Source: Rhizobium sp. CC-YZS058 (GTDB lineage Bacteria; Pseudomonadota; Alphaproteobacteria; Rhizobiales; Rhizobiaceae). From it: 64,000 nt of DNA. Positions 34,312 through 42,822 of the stretch are shown one piece after another. The stretch lies in assembly GCF_034720595.1 (NCBI RefSeq), contig NZ_JAYESJ010000003.1, positions 62,001 to 126,000 of the forward strand. Direction: 5' to 3'. Made by a program: the position numbers and the translations under genes. The notes under the pieces are model-generated. The model did not search any database. It was not told where the DNA came from and worked only from the letters and a program-made list of their open reading frames with translations. Numbering within the stretch: position 1 is the first letter of the stretch; each line of letters starts with the position of its first letter.

Positions 34312-35568
34312 TTACTTCGCCGTCTTGATCGTGTTGACCTCGTCCGCGCTCATTTCGCCGACGGTCGTTACCTCGCCATTGGTGATCTTCCAGAGACGGA
34401 ACGGGCCCGTGATGTCGCCATACTGGTCGAAGCTGACCGGGCCGATGACGCCTTCATATTTGACGGGCTTGCCCTCCTTGATCAGTTGCAGGGCCTTGGC
34501 GAATTCGTCCTTGCCGGCATGGATCGGCGTGCCGCCTTCGGCGACCACCTGCGGGATCGCCGCCTTGATGGCCGCCGCGTCCGGCTTGCCGGCCTTGGCG
34601 ATGGCAAGCGCGACGATCGCACCGGCGTCATAGGAGCGATCCGCCGCCGGCGCCGAGGGCGAAATGCCCGAGAAGGCTTCATAGCTGCTGTTGAAGTACT
34701 CGGTCGACTGCGTCGGGCTGGTGCCGGACGAGGTGCCATAGGCGTTTTCGAGATACTGCGCGCCGACGCTCTCGATGAAGTCCTTAGAGTTCATGCCGTC
34801 GTTCAGCAGAAAGGTCTGCTTGCCGCCGCCGGAGATCCAGGCGCGGGCGATCGTGGCGCCATCGACCGGGGTGCTGACGAGATAGAGCGCATCCGGCTCG
34901 CCTTCGAGAGCGGCGCTCGCCTCGGAGGAATAGCTCGACTGCTTCTCGTTGTAGGGCGTGGTCGTGGTGATGGTTCCGCCAAGCTTGGTGTAGGCGGTGG
35001 TGAACTCGCGCACCATGTTGACGCCGAAGTCGTTGTTGACGTGGATGATGGCGATCTTCTTCAGCCCCTGATCCATCGCGAATTTCGCGGCCGCCGTGCC
35101 CTGCAGGGCGTCGGAGGTGATGGTGCGGAAGAACACGCCATTGGTTTTGCCCTCGCGGCCGAGCTCGGTCAGCGTCGGCGACGAGGAGGCCGGCGAGATC
35201 TGCACCACGCCGGCCGGGGCGGTGACGGAGGTCAGGATCGGAATCGAGACCGACGAGATGATGCCGCCGATAATGACCGGCACCTTCTTGATGTTGACGA
35301 GCTGAGTGGCCTGATCGACCGCGACGTTGCCCTGGCTCTGGCTGTCGCGCGTATCGGCAACGACCTTGCAGCCATTGGCCCCGCCGGCATCGTTGAAATC
35401 GCGCAAGGCCATTTCCACGGATTTCGCGCCCGCCTGCCCATATTCGCCGGCCGGTCCCGTGAGCTCCATGACGAGGCCGACGGTGACGTCGCAATCGGCG
35501 GCGCGGGTCGGTGCCGCCGAGGCTGCAAGCGCAGCCACCAGGGCGGAAAGCAGAAGTTTCGTTCTCAT
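34312..35568 (-). CDS. Periplasmic binding protein of a branched-chain-amino-acid-type ABC transporter
   Basis: A secreted binding protein of 418 residues (HAAT/Liv family). The signal peptide is MRTKLLLSALVAALAASAAP with cleavage near TRAAD. The mature part shows the LivJ-like fold: VTVGLVMELTGPAGEYGQAG, VVADTRDSQSQGNVAVDQAT and PVIIGGIISSVSIPILTSVT. Its start overlaps the stop of the aldo/keto reductase gene by 4 bases, so it is the last gene of gntR-TIGR04076-akr-sbp. The matching permeases and ATPases are in the divergent operon from 37826. The ligand may be an amino acid, amide or other nitrogen compound; LivJ-like proteins have broad ligands. Confidence 0.86.
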   Translation of the reverse strand: MRTKLLLSALVAALAASAAPTRAADCDVTVGLVMELTGPAGEYGQAGAKSVEMALRDFNDAGGANGCKVVADTRDSQSQGNVAVDQATQLVNIKKVPVIIGGIISSVSIPILTSVTAPAGVVQISPASSSPTLTELGREGKTNGVFFRTITSDALQGTAAAKFAMDQGLKKIAIIHVNNDFGVNMVREFTTAYTKLGGTITTTTPYNEKQSSYSSEASAALEGEPDALYLVSTPVDGATIARAWISGGGKQTFLLNDGMNSKDFIESVGAQYLENAYGTSSGTSPTQSTEYFNSSYEAFSGISPSAPAADRSYDAGAIVALAIAKAGKPDAAAIKAAIPQVVAEGGTPIHAGKDEFAKALQLIKEGKPVKYEGVIGPVSFDQYGDITGPFRLWKITNGEVTTVGEMSADEVNTIKTAK

Positions 35569-36617
35569 TGGTGGTCCCCCTTGTTGAGATTGTACTTCAT
35601 GATGCTGCCGTGGCGGCCTTCCCGGTCCCGCTCCAGCGTGTAGACGTCGCCCTCGAGCGGCTGGGCCTGGCTGAGGATCGCCTCGATCTCGGCGTGATCC
35701 TGCTCCGTCAGCCTGATGTCGGCGATGGCGAGATTAGAGGGCAGGTGTGCGCGGTTGCGGGCCCCGACGATCACGGCGGCGACGCCCGGCTTCGTCAGCA
35801 TCGCGGCGCTGGCGATGGTGGCGATATCCACCTGATGCCGGTCGGCAATGGTGCGAAGCGTCGACAGCAGAGCCTGGAAGAGCGGCCAGCCGCCGAGATC
35901 GTCGATGATCAGCTTGTATTTGGTCAGCGACCGGTTTTCGAGCGGATGATCGGGCTCCGGCTGCCCCAGCCAGCGGTCGCTGAGGAAGCCGCCCGCCACG
36001 GTGCCGTAGCAGAACAGGGCGAAATCCTTCTCCGCCGCGAGCGTGACCATCCGTTTTTCCGGACGCCGGTCGAGCAAAGAGTATTGCAGCTGCAGCGAGG
36101 TGAAGGGCACGCCGGCATCGATGATCGCCTCGACATGATCGGTGTCGAAGTTCGTGGCGCTGATCTTGCCGATCTTGCCGGCCTCATGCAGATCCTTCAA
36201 CCAACCCGCCGTCTCCAGCCAGCCGGGAACGTCGTAGGCCCACCAATGGAACTGGACGAGATCGAGGCAATCGAGGTTGAGGCGCTTGCGCGAGGTATCG
36301 ATGACGCTCTCGACATAGGCCTTGCTGATGACGGGCAGGACGGCGAGGTCCGGCACGAACTTCGTGTGGACGCGGATGCGCGACAGGGCCTCTGCCCCGC
36401 GCTGATTGCCATAAGCGAGACGAAAGCGGCCGATCAGCTCCTCGACGCCGGTATAGATATCCGCGCAGTCGAAGGTGGTGATCCCGGCATCGGCGAAGGC
36501 GATCATGTCCGCGATGGCCTGGTCGCCATCCACCGCCCCGTGCCCGCCGGCCAGCTGCCAGCCACCGCGGATGACGCGGGAGATGTCGTAGCCGGGCGCG
36601 ATTGTGATGCGTTGCAT
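35565..36617 (-). CDS. Aldo/keto reductase
   Basis: A TIM-barrel NAD(P)H oxidoreductase of about 350 residues. The tetrad is visible: Asp and Tyr in TTFDCADIYTGVEELIG, Lys in VHTKFVPD and His in LVQFHWWAYD. The frame opens at 36638 as well; I take ATG 36617 (MQRITIAPGYDISRVIRGGWQLAGG), which begins where the related domain at 41256 does, but neither start has a strong ribosome site. It is clearly a relative of the N-terminal domain of the fusion protein at 41256 (both have QFHWW and a GGFLS.RWLG block). Two such enzymes around one transporter suggest reduction of the imported compound or its breakdown product. Confidence 0.84.
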   Translation of the reverse strand: MQRITIAPGYDISRVIRGGWQLAGGHGAVDGDQAIADMIAFADAGITTFDCADIYTGVEELIGRFRLAYGNQRGAEALSRIRVHTKFVPDLAVLPVISKAYVESVIDTSRKRLNLDCLDLVQFHWWAYDVPGWLETAGWLKDLHEAGKIGKISATNFDTDHVEAIIDAGVPFTSLQLQYSLLDRRPEKRMVTLAAEKDFALFCYGTVAGGFLSDRWLGQPEPDHPLENRSLTKYKLIIDDLGGWPLFQALLSTLRTIADRHQVDIATIASAAMLTKPGVAAVIVGARNRAHLPSNLAIADIRLTEQDHAEIEAILSQAQPLEGDVYTLERDREGRHGSIMKYNLNKGDHQ

Positions 36618-36627
36618 GATGTCTTGC

Positions 36628-36978
36628 CTATTCGTCATCGAGGGGAACCGCTGTGGTCGCGGCATGGCTGAACCGGCGCAGCCCCAGGCGGGTCACTTTC
36701 AGCCGGGTGGAGCAATTGGGGTCCGGGCAGGCGATCTCGGCATCCGTCGTCATCCAGTCGTTCCGGTGTGCCGGCCGCTGCTTGGCGGCCAGCAGCGGAA
36801 GGACGGAAGAGAGCGAGTAGATCGAGATCCCCTGCCCCGCCGGCAGATGCAGCATTTCGCCCCGCAGCTCGAAATGATCGCCGGGCCTGGCACCGCAATA
36901 GACGGCGCCGCCTTCGGGAATGATCACGTCGACCCGCAGGTCGAACAGGTCGAAGCCATCGTCAACCGGATCAGCCAT
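36628..36978 (-). CDS. TIGR04076-like small protein
   Basis: A protein of 116 residues of unknown function. It starts DPVDDGFDLFDLRVDVIIPEG and has GDHFELRGEMLHLPAGQGISIYSL, then NDWMTTDAEIACPDPNC with a CPDPNC pair, and ends RRFSHAATTAVPL. To my memory these marks fit the TIGR04076 family, which has no assigned role. The CxxxxC pair could bind metal. Its start overlaps the gntR stop by 8 bases, and its stop lies 11 bases before the chosen aldo/keto reductase start, so it belongs to the same operon and perhaps the same pathway. Confidence 0.6.
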   Translation of the reverse strand: MADPVDDGFDLFDLRVDVIIPEGGAVYCGARPGDHFELRGEMLHLPAGQGISIYSLSSVLPLLAAKQRPAHRNDWMTTDAEIACPDPNCSTRLKVTRLGLRRFSHAATTAVPLDDE

Positions 36979-37726
36979 GCCTGACCTCGTCCCCCGCCGT
37001 GCCGGGCGCCATTTCCAGCCGACCGCGGATCAGGTTGAAGGAGCGGCTGATATCATCGGACAGCGATTGCAGGGCACCGGCCGGATCGCGCCTTTCCAGC
37101 GCATCGATCAGCGCCCAGTGGTGATTGGTCGCCGCCAGGCCCCCCTGCTCGTCGTGGATATGCGCCGCCTTGCGAATGATCGCGCCCGACTGCAGCCAGA
37201 GGCTTTCGACGATGGGGATCAGTACCTGCGAACGCGCGGCATGATAGATGTGGAAATGGAAGCGCTGGTTTAGCGCCGAGGTGACGCGGCCGATATCCTT
37301 GCCATGCTGCTCGAAGGCCAGATCGCAATCGACATTGATCTGCTTGAGCACCTTGAAGTCGTCCACCGTCAGGTTCGGCAAGGCGAGCGCCACCATCTGC
37401 CCCTCGATGAGGATCCGGGCGCGGGCAAGATCGTCCAGGCGCGCCCGGGTGATCAGCGGCACGCGCACGGACCGGTTCGGCAAGGATTCCAGCGCCTGTT
37501 CGGAAACGAGCCGCCCCAGTGCCTCGCGCACCGGCATGGTGCTGGTCTGCAGCCGGTCGGCAAGGTCCACGATGCGCAGAACATCGCCCGCGTCGAAGAG
37601 CCCGTTGATCAGCGATTGGCGCAGCTGGGCATAGACACGGTCGTGCAGCGTCTCGCGGCCAACGGGCGACAGCGCGTCGTCGCCTTGCGCCGGAATGTCG
37701 GCGTCCTTCCTCATCTGAACAGACAT
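36971..37726 (-). CDS. GntR-family regulator with FCD domain
   Basis: A regulator of about 251 residues. The winged HTH (about 30-95) has LHDRVYAQLRQSLINGLFDAGDVLR and TSTMPVREALGRLVSEQALE; the C-terminal FCD domain has NQRFHFHIYHAAR and the metal-site His residues. The frame is open up to 37801, but that part looks non-coding; ATG 37726 or 37714 is more likely. It is the first gene of the minus-strand operon and lies opposite the transporter operon. The palindrome GTTTGATCAAAC in the shared intergenic region is its likely operator, so it should control both directions in response to the transported compound. Confidence 0.86.
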   Translation of the reverse strand: MSVQMRKDADIPAQGDDALSPVGRETLHDRVYAQLRQSLINGLFDAGDVLRIVDLADRLQTSTMPVREALGRLVSEQALESLPNRSVRVPLITRARLDDLARARILIEGQMVALALPNLTVDDFKVLKQINVDCDLAFEQHGKDIGRVTSALNQRFHFHIYHAARSQVLIPIVESLWLQSGAIIRKAAHIHDEQGGLAATNHHWALIDALERRDPAGALQSLSDDISRSFNLIRGRLEMAPGTAGDEVRHG

Positions 37727-37781
37727 TCCTCGCGCTCCGCCCCATGCTGCTTTTTTTGATTGCAATTCTGCAGGCGGTAAA

Positions 37782-37793
37782 GTTTGATCAAAC
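37782..37793. promoter_or_regulatory. GntR-type operator in the divergent liv/gntR region
   Basis: GTTTGATCAAAC is a perfect 12-bp palindrome with the TGATCA core common in FadR-subfamily operators. TTTGATTG (37755-37762) and its inverse CAATCAAA (37799-37806) flank it, so several TTTGAT half-sites lie between the starts at 37726 and 37826. Confidence 0.65.
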
Positions 37794-37825
37794 ATCATCA
37801 ATCAAATCAAGAGACTTCTTTCCGC

Positions 37826-38635
37826 ATGCCGCCCTCCGCTTCACCAGCTCAGACCAGCCCTGCGCTGCAGGCGAAGGCCGTGATCGACGCCCGCGATCTG
37901 GTGAAGACGTTTAGCGGCAATCACCCTGTCGCCGGCATGTCGCTTCGGCTCGCGGCGGGCGAAATGATCGGGCTGATCGGGCCGAACGGGGCCGGCAAGA
38001 CAACGCTCTTCAACCTGATCGCCGGCAGTCTCACCCCGACATCGGGCGAGATCTGGATCGACGGTGTCGATGTTTCGCAGGAACGGCCCGAGCAGCGGAT
38101 CGGTCGCGGCGTCGGACGCACCTTCCAGATCCCGCGGCCCTTTCTCGACATGACCGTACTCGAGAACGTTCTGGCCGGCGCACAGGCGCAGGATGGCGAG
38201 ACCCTGCTGGCGAACTTTTTTCGTGCTATCCATGTCCGGCAGCAGGAGAGGCTGGCGATCGACAAGGCCCGAACGCTCCTGGAGTTCGTCACGCTCTCGC
38301 ATCTTGAGCACCAGCCGGCCCGGGTCCTGTCCGGCGGGCAGCGCAAGCTCCTGGAGCTTGCGCGCATCCTGATGGCCGATCCTCGCGCGATCCTCCTCGA
38401 CGAGCCGGCAGCCGGCGTCAATCCGGCGCTTCTGGAGATCATCATGGAGCGCGTTCTCGCGCTCAACAGCAAGGGCACGTCGATCCTCCTCATCGAGCAC
38501 AACATGGACATGGTTGCGCGGCTTTGCTCGCGGGTGGTCGCCATGGCGCTCGGCCGGCCGCTCGCCGAAGGCACGCCCGCCGATGTCGCGGCCAATCCGG
38601 CTGTCATCGCGGCCTATCTCGGAGCCGCGGCATGA
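37826..38635 (+). CDS. HAAT ABC transporter ATP-binding protein (LivG type)
   Basis: An ATPase of 269 residues: Walker A GPNGAGKTT, signature LSGGQRK, Walker B ILLDEPAAGVNP, and the LivG-like extra segment with GRTFQIPRPF. It works with the LivF-type ATPase encoded next. The frame opens at a TTG at 37784, but ATG 37826 (MPPSASPAQ) starts outside the GntR operator and is preferred. It is the first gene of the plus-strand operon; its stop overlaps the next start by 4 bases. Confidence 0.87.
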   Translation: MPPSASPAQTSPALQAKAVIDARDLVKTFSGNHPVAGMSLRLAAGEMIGLIGPNGAGKTTLFNLIAGSLTPTSGEIWIDGVDVSQERPEQRIGRGVGRTFQIPRPFLDMTVLENVLAGAQAQDGETLLANFFRAIHVRQQERLAIDKARTLLEFVTLSHLEHQPARVLSGGQRKLLELARILMADPRAILLDEPAAGVNPALLEIIMERVLALNSKGTSILLIEHNMDMVARLCSRVVAMALGRPLAEGTPADVAANPAVIAAYLGAAA

Positions 38636-39375
38636 CCACTCCCGCCTTGCAGACCAAGGCGCTCGTTGCCGGCTACGAGCCCGACCTGCCGATCGTGCGC
38701 GGCGTCGATCTGTCCGTCGCGTCAGGCGAACTGCTGGTGTTGCTCGGTCCGAACGGCGCAGGCAAATCGACCCTGGTCAAGGCGATCGCCGGCGTCGTTC
38801 CCGTTCATTCCGGCGCGATCCTGCTCGGTTCGCGTGACATCACCCGTGTCGCGAGCCACCGCAAGATCGGCGAGGGACTGGGCTTCGTGCCGCAGACCGA
38901 GAACATCTTCGCGACACTGACCATTCAAGAGAACCTGCAGCTCGCCGCCGCCGTCCTGCCGAAACCCGTTCGTGCAGAGAAGATCGCCGCGCTCTACCGA
39001 CGCTTTCCCGATCTTGCGGCGAAACCGTCCCGCCTCGCGGGCGCGCTTTCGGGTGGCCAGCGCCAGATGCTTGCGGTCGCCCGTGCGCTGATCGTCGATC
39101 CACCCGTGCTCATTCTCGACGAGCCATCGGCCGGCCTGTCGCCCAAGATCGTGGCGGAGGTGTTCGCGATGCTGGAAGAGATCAATGCCGGCGGCGTGAC
39201 GGTCGTTCTGGTGGAGCAGAATGTGAAGGCGGCGCTGGCCATTGCCAGCCGCGCCGTCATTCTGGTCGAAGGACAGATCCGCCATGAAGGCGCGGCTTCG
39301 TCCCTGCTGGACGATCCGATCATCGCAAAACTCTATCTCGGCACGTCACAGCCGCAAAAGGCGCCGCAGCCATGA
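38632..39375 (+). CDS. HAAT ABC transporter ATP-binding protein (LivF type)
   Basis: An ATPase of 247 residues: Walker A GPNGAGKST, signature LSGGQRQ, Walker B LILDEPSAGLSP, and the LivF-like GLGFVPQTENIF segment. It should form a heterodimer with the LivG-type protein. The ATG at 38632 overlaps the stop of that gene (ATGA), and its own stop overlaps the permease start by 4 bases, so the whole set is translationally coupled. Confidence 0.87.
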   Translation: MTTPALQTKALVAGYEPDLPIVRGVDLSVASGELLVLLGPNGAGKSTLVKAIAGVVPVHSGAILLGSRDITRVASHRKIGEGLGFVPQTENIFATLTIQENLQLAAAVLPKPVRAEKIAALYRRFPDLAAKPSRLAGALSGGQRQMLAVARALIVDPPVLILDEPSAGLSPKIVAEVFAMLEEINAGGVTVVLVEQNVKAALAIASRAVILVEGQIRHEGAASSLLDDPIIAKLYLGTSQPQKAPQP

Positions 39376-40283
39376 ACCCGCAATTCGTGATGGACGGCCT
39401 GATTGCCGGCGCCATGATCGGCCTCGGCGCCATCGGCGTGACGCTGACCTACTCGATCCTGCGGTTCGCCAATTTCGCTCATGGCGAACTGCTTTCCTGG
39501 GGCGCCTATCTGGCGCTCGCCGTCGGCGGCGGTCTCGGCCTCCTGTCGACACGGTTGACGATGCCGATCGGTCCCTTCTCCTTCGGCTGGTCGCTGCCGC
39601 TCGCCACGATCGTCGCCATCCTTCTGACCGGCGTGCTGGCGCTTGCCGTCGATGCCGTGCTGTTCGGTCGCCTGCGGGCCCGCGGGAGCGCCGTCATCAT
39701 TCTGGTCATGGCGAGTTTCGGCGCTTCGCTGGCGCTCCGCAGCCTGCTCGAATTCCTCTTCACCTCCAAGCCTGCCTATTACACCAAGGCGCTGCAGATC
39801 GCCGTGCCGGTGGGTGGCGGGCTGCGCGCGACACCGGATCAGCTCCTGTCGCTCGGCGTCGCGCTTGCCGCCGTCATCGCCATGCACCTCCTGCTGACGC
39901 GGACCGATATCGGCCGCTCCATGCGCGCCGTCAGCGAGAACCCGGCGCTGGCTGGCATCGCCGGCGTCGATGTGCGCCGGGTCATCCGGGTCGTGTGGTT
40001 CGTCGGCGCGGCGCTCGCCTGCATCGCCGGCATCATGACCGGCCTTTTGGTGCAGATCCGCCCCTATCTCGGGCATGATCTGCTCCTGCCGCTTTTTGCC
40101 GCCGCGATCCTCGGCGGCATCGGCAGCGTGCCGGGCGCGATGATCGCCGGGCTGATCGTCGGCCTGTCGGAGGCCGCCGCCGTGCAGGTCGTCGGTGCGG
40201 AATGGCGCGCCGCCGTCTCCTTCGTCATTCTTGTCGCCGTCCTTCTCCTGCGTCCGCGCGGCCTGTTCGGGAGGGCGACATGA
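39372..40283 (+). CDS. HAAT ABC transporter permease (LivH type)
   Basis: An inner-membrane permease of 303 residues with about eight hydrophobic segments. The LivH marks are GAIGVTLTYSILRFANFAHGE, SENPALAGIAGVDVRRV (the ATPase contact region) and GIGSVPGAMIAGLIVGLSEA. It pairs with the LivM-type permease whose start overlaps its stop by 4 bases. The region from the LivG- to the LivM-type gene has no gaps, which points to a fixed complex. Confidence 0.87.
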   Translation: MNPQFVMDGLIAGAMIGLGAIGVTLTYSILRFANFAHGELLSWGAYLALAVGGGLGLLSTRLTMPIGPFSFGWSLPLATIVAILLTGVLALAVDAVLFGRLRARGSAVIILVMASFGASLALRSLLEFLFTSKPAYYTKALQIAVPVGGGLRATPDQLLSLGVALAAVIAMHLLLTRTDIGRSMRAVSENPALAGIAGVDVRRVIRVVWFVGAALACIAGIMTGLLVQIRPYLGHDLLLPLFAAAILGGIGSVPGAMIAGLIVGLSEAAAVQVVGAEWRAAVSFVILVAVLLLRPRGLFGRAT

Positions 40284-41251
40284 GCCTCGATCTGATCGCC
40301 TATGCGGCCTTCTTCCTGACCATGGCGCTGACCTATGCGATCATGTGCCTCGGCCTGAACGTTCAATGGGGCCAGACCGGCCTCTTCAACGTCGGCATCG
40401 CCGCCTTCGTCGCGATCGGCGCCTATGTCTCGGCGCTTTTGACGACACCCGACGCGGCCGAGCGGGTCGGCGGTTTCGATCTGCCGATCGTGTTTGGCTG
40501 GCTGGGCGGCGCTGTGGCGGCCGGCCTCGCCGCCTGGCTCGTCGGCGCTTTGACCATCCGGCTCCGGTCGGATTATCTCGCCATTGCGACCTTCGGCGTC
40601 GCCGTCACCGTGCAGCTCTGCGTGCTCAACCTGCAGCCGCTGACGGGCGGCGCCTTCGGCATCGGCTTCATTCCTCGCCCGTTCGGCAGCCTCGCCGGCG
40701 ATCCGCTCGCCTTCGCGCTGTCCAACCTTGCCCTGATGGCGGCGGTCGTGCTCGCGCTTTACCTCGCGCTCCAGCATCTCGCCAGAAGTCCGTGGGGACG
40801 CGTGCTTCGGGCCATTCGCGAAGACGAGACGGCGGCGCAGGCGCTCGGCAAGCGGTCGATCCGGTTCCGGCTGCAGGCCTTCACGATCGGCGGCGCCATC
40901 ATGGGATTGGCCGGTGCGGCGCAAGGCCATTTCATCGGCTTCATCGCACCCGACAACTACCTGCCGATCCTCACCTTCCAGGTCTGGGCGATGCTGATCG
41001 TCGGCGGCTCCGGCAGCAATCGCGGCGCGATCCTCGGTGCCGTGCTTGTCTGGGGGCTGTGGGCCTTGTCGGCGGCCGCCGTTTCGGCCTTCGTGCCGCC
41101 GGATCAGCAGGCCCGCGCGGCGTCGCTGCAAATCGTCATGATCGGGGTCGGCCTGTGCCTGATCCTTCTCCTGCGCCCACGCGGCATTCTCGGCGCGTCC
41201 ACCGCACCGGGACTGCGCGCGCTGAAGCGCACACCGAAAGCCAAGGACTGA
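40280..41251 (+). CDS. HAAT ABC transporter permease (LivM type)
   Basis: An inner-membrane permease of 323 residues. LivM marks are LGLNVQWGQTGLFNVGIAAF, LRSDYLAIATFGVAVTVQL, RAIREDETAAQALGKRSIRFR (ATPase contact) and ILTFQVWAMLIVGGSGSNRG. The C-terminal tail is basic (ALKRTPKAKD). A longer frame on the same strand is a shadow. It is followed after only 4 bases by the aldo/keto reductase-Rid fusion gene, which ties that enzyme to this transporter. Confidence 0.87.
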   Translation: MSLDLIAYAAFFLTMALTYAIMCLGLNVQWGQTGLFNVGIAAFVAIGAYVSALLTTPDAAERVGGFDLPIVFGWLGGAVAAGLAAWLVGALTIRLRSDYLAIATFGVAVTVQLCVLNLQPLTGGAFGIGFIPRPFGSLAGDPLAFALSNLALMAAVVLALYLALQHLARSPWGRVLRAIREDETAAQALGKRSIRFRLQAFTIGGAIMGLAGAAQGHFIGFIAPDNYLPILTFQVWAMLIVGGSGSNRGAILGAVLVWGLWALSAAAVSAFVPPDQQARAASLQIVMIGVGLCLILLLRPRGILGASTAPGLRALKRTPKAKD

Positions 41252-41255
41252 TCCC

Positions 41256-42716
41256 ATGCCGCCTCTGCCCGACCGCATCGCGCTGACCGAAACCCTGTCC
41301 ATCAGCCGCATCGTCTGCGGCCTCTGGCAGGTGGCGGATATCGAGAAGAGCGGCACGACCATCGATCCCGAAAGCGGCGCCGATGCCCTGCAGGCCTATG
41401 CCCGCGATGGGTTCGATACGTTCGACATGGCCGATCACTACGGCTCCGCCGAGCTGATCACCGGCCGGTTGCTTGCGCGCTACGGCGACGGCAACCGACC
41501 GGTCGCCTTCACCAAATGGTGTCCCGAACCCGGCCCGATGACGGCCGACGTGGTGCGCCGCGGTGTCGAGGAGCGGCTGACGCGGCTCGGCGTGGACACC
41601 GTCGACCTGCTGCAGTTTCATTGGTGGAGCTTCGAGCATCCCGGCTGGCTGGACGCCCTGCACGAACTGCAGCGCCTGCGCGAAGACGGCCTGATCGGCG
41701 CGCTCGGACTGACCAATTTCGACGCCGGCCATCTGGCGCTGGCGCTCGCCGACGGCGTCGAGATCGCCACCAACCAGGTCTCCTTCTCGCTCGTCGATCG
41801 CCGGGCGGCCGGCGCCCTCTCGCAGCTGTGCGCCGAGCGCGGCGTCAAGCTGCTCGCCTATGGCACGCTCTGCGGCGGCTTTCTCTCGGAGAGGTGGCTC
41901 GGCCGGTCGGAACCGACGACCATCGCCGACTGGAGCCGCTCCAAATACAAGCGCTTCATCGACACGGCCGGGGGCTGGGACGCGTTCCAAGAGATTTTGC
42001 GTGCCGCCGCCCGCATTGCGGCCAAGCACAAGGTTTCGATCTCGAACGTCGCGAGCCGCTGGGTCCTCGAACATCCCGCTGTTGCCGCCACCATCGTCGG
42101 CGCGCGGATCGGCGAAAGCGAGCATCGCGGCGACAATCTGAAGGTCTTCTCCTTCGCGCTCGACGGCGAGGACCATGAAGCGCTCGATGCGGCCTTCGCT
42201 GCGACACAGCCCATTCCGGGCGATTGCGGCGACGAATATCGAAAGCCCCCCTTCCTGACCGCATCCGGCGATCTCAGCCACCATCTGGACGCGATCCCGT
42301 CGATCTACACGGCCGTCCCGGTGCCCGGCCGTCCCGACCGCTCGCGCGTCTCCTCCGGCAGCATCTGGGAGCCGATCGCCGGTTACAGCCGTGCGGTGAG
42401 GATCGGGAACCGAATCTTCGTCTCCGGCACCACCGCCACCCATGGCGCCGACCGCTGCGTCGCACCGAACGATCCCGGCGCGCAGGCGACCTACATCCTC
42501 GACAAGATCGCCGCATCGATCTGCGCACTCGGCGGCCGCATGGACGACGTGGTCCGCACGCGGATCTATCTGCGCGACGCCAGCCAGTGGGAACCCGTCT
42601 CCCGCGCCCACGGCCGCGCCTTCTCGACCATCCTGCCCGCCAACACGCTGATCGAGGCCGGAAACCTGATCGGGGATTACCTCGTGGAAATCGAGGCGGA
42701 AGCCGTCTGCGACTAA
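41256..42716 (+). CDS. Aldo/keto reductase fused to a RidA/YjgF-like domain
   Basis: A fusion protein of 486 residues. Residues 1 to about 340 are an aldo/keto reductase with tetrad residues in FDTFDMADHYGSAE, FTKWCPE and LLQFHWW, related to the enzyme at 35565. Residues about 360-486 are a Rid-family domain (YSRAVRIGNRIFVSGTTA, GGRMDDVVRTRIYL, LVEIEAEAV). The usual catalytic Arg of RidA, in the place VARLP, is replaced here by Asn in IEAGNLIG, so imine/enamine deaminase activity is not expected; this resembles the Rid subgroups without that Arg. It follows the LivM-type gene by 4 bases. A role in handling a carbonyl or imine product of the imported compound is an inference. Confidence 0.87.
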   Translation: MPPLPDRIALTETLSISRIVCGLWQVADIEKSGTTIDPESGADALQAYARDGFDTFDMADHYGSAELITGRLLARYGDGNRPVAFTKWCPEPGPMTADVVRRGVEERLTRLGVDTVDLLQFHWWSFEHPGWLDALHELQRLREDGLIGALGLTNFDAGHLALALADGVEIATNQVSFSLVDRRAAGALSQLCAERGVKLLAYGTLCGGFLSERWLGRSEPTTIADWSRSKYKRFIDTAGGWDAFQEILRAAARIAAKHKVSISNVASRWVLEHPAVAATIVGARIGESEHRGDNLKVFSFALDGEDHEALDAAFAATQPIPGDCGDEYRKPPFLTASGDLSHHLDAIPSIYTAVPVPGRPDRSRVSSGSIWEPIAGYSRAVRIGNRIFVSGTTATHGADRCVAPNDPGAQATYILDKIAASICALGGRMDDVVRTRIYLRDASQWEPVSRAHGRAFSTILPANTLIEAGNLIGDYLVEIEAEAVCD

Positions 42717-42822
42717 CGGGGGATCAGCGGTCCCAGGCGCCGGGCAGCCCTTCCCCCTCCATGCGATCGAGAACGGCCTCGCCGCAGGCTCCGCTTGGCC
42801 GGCAAGGGTCCAGGCTCTTGCC

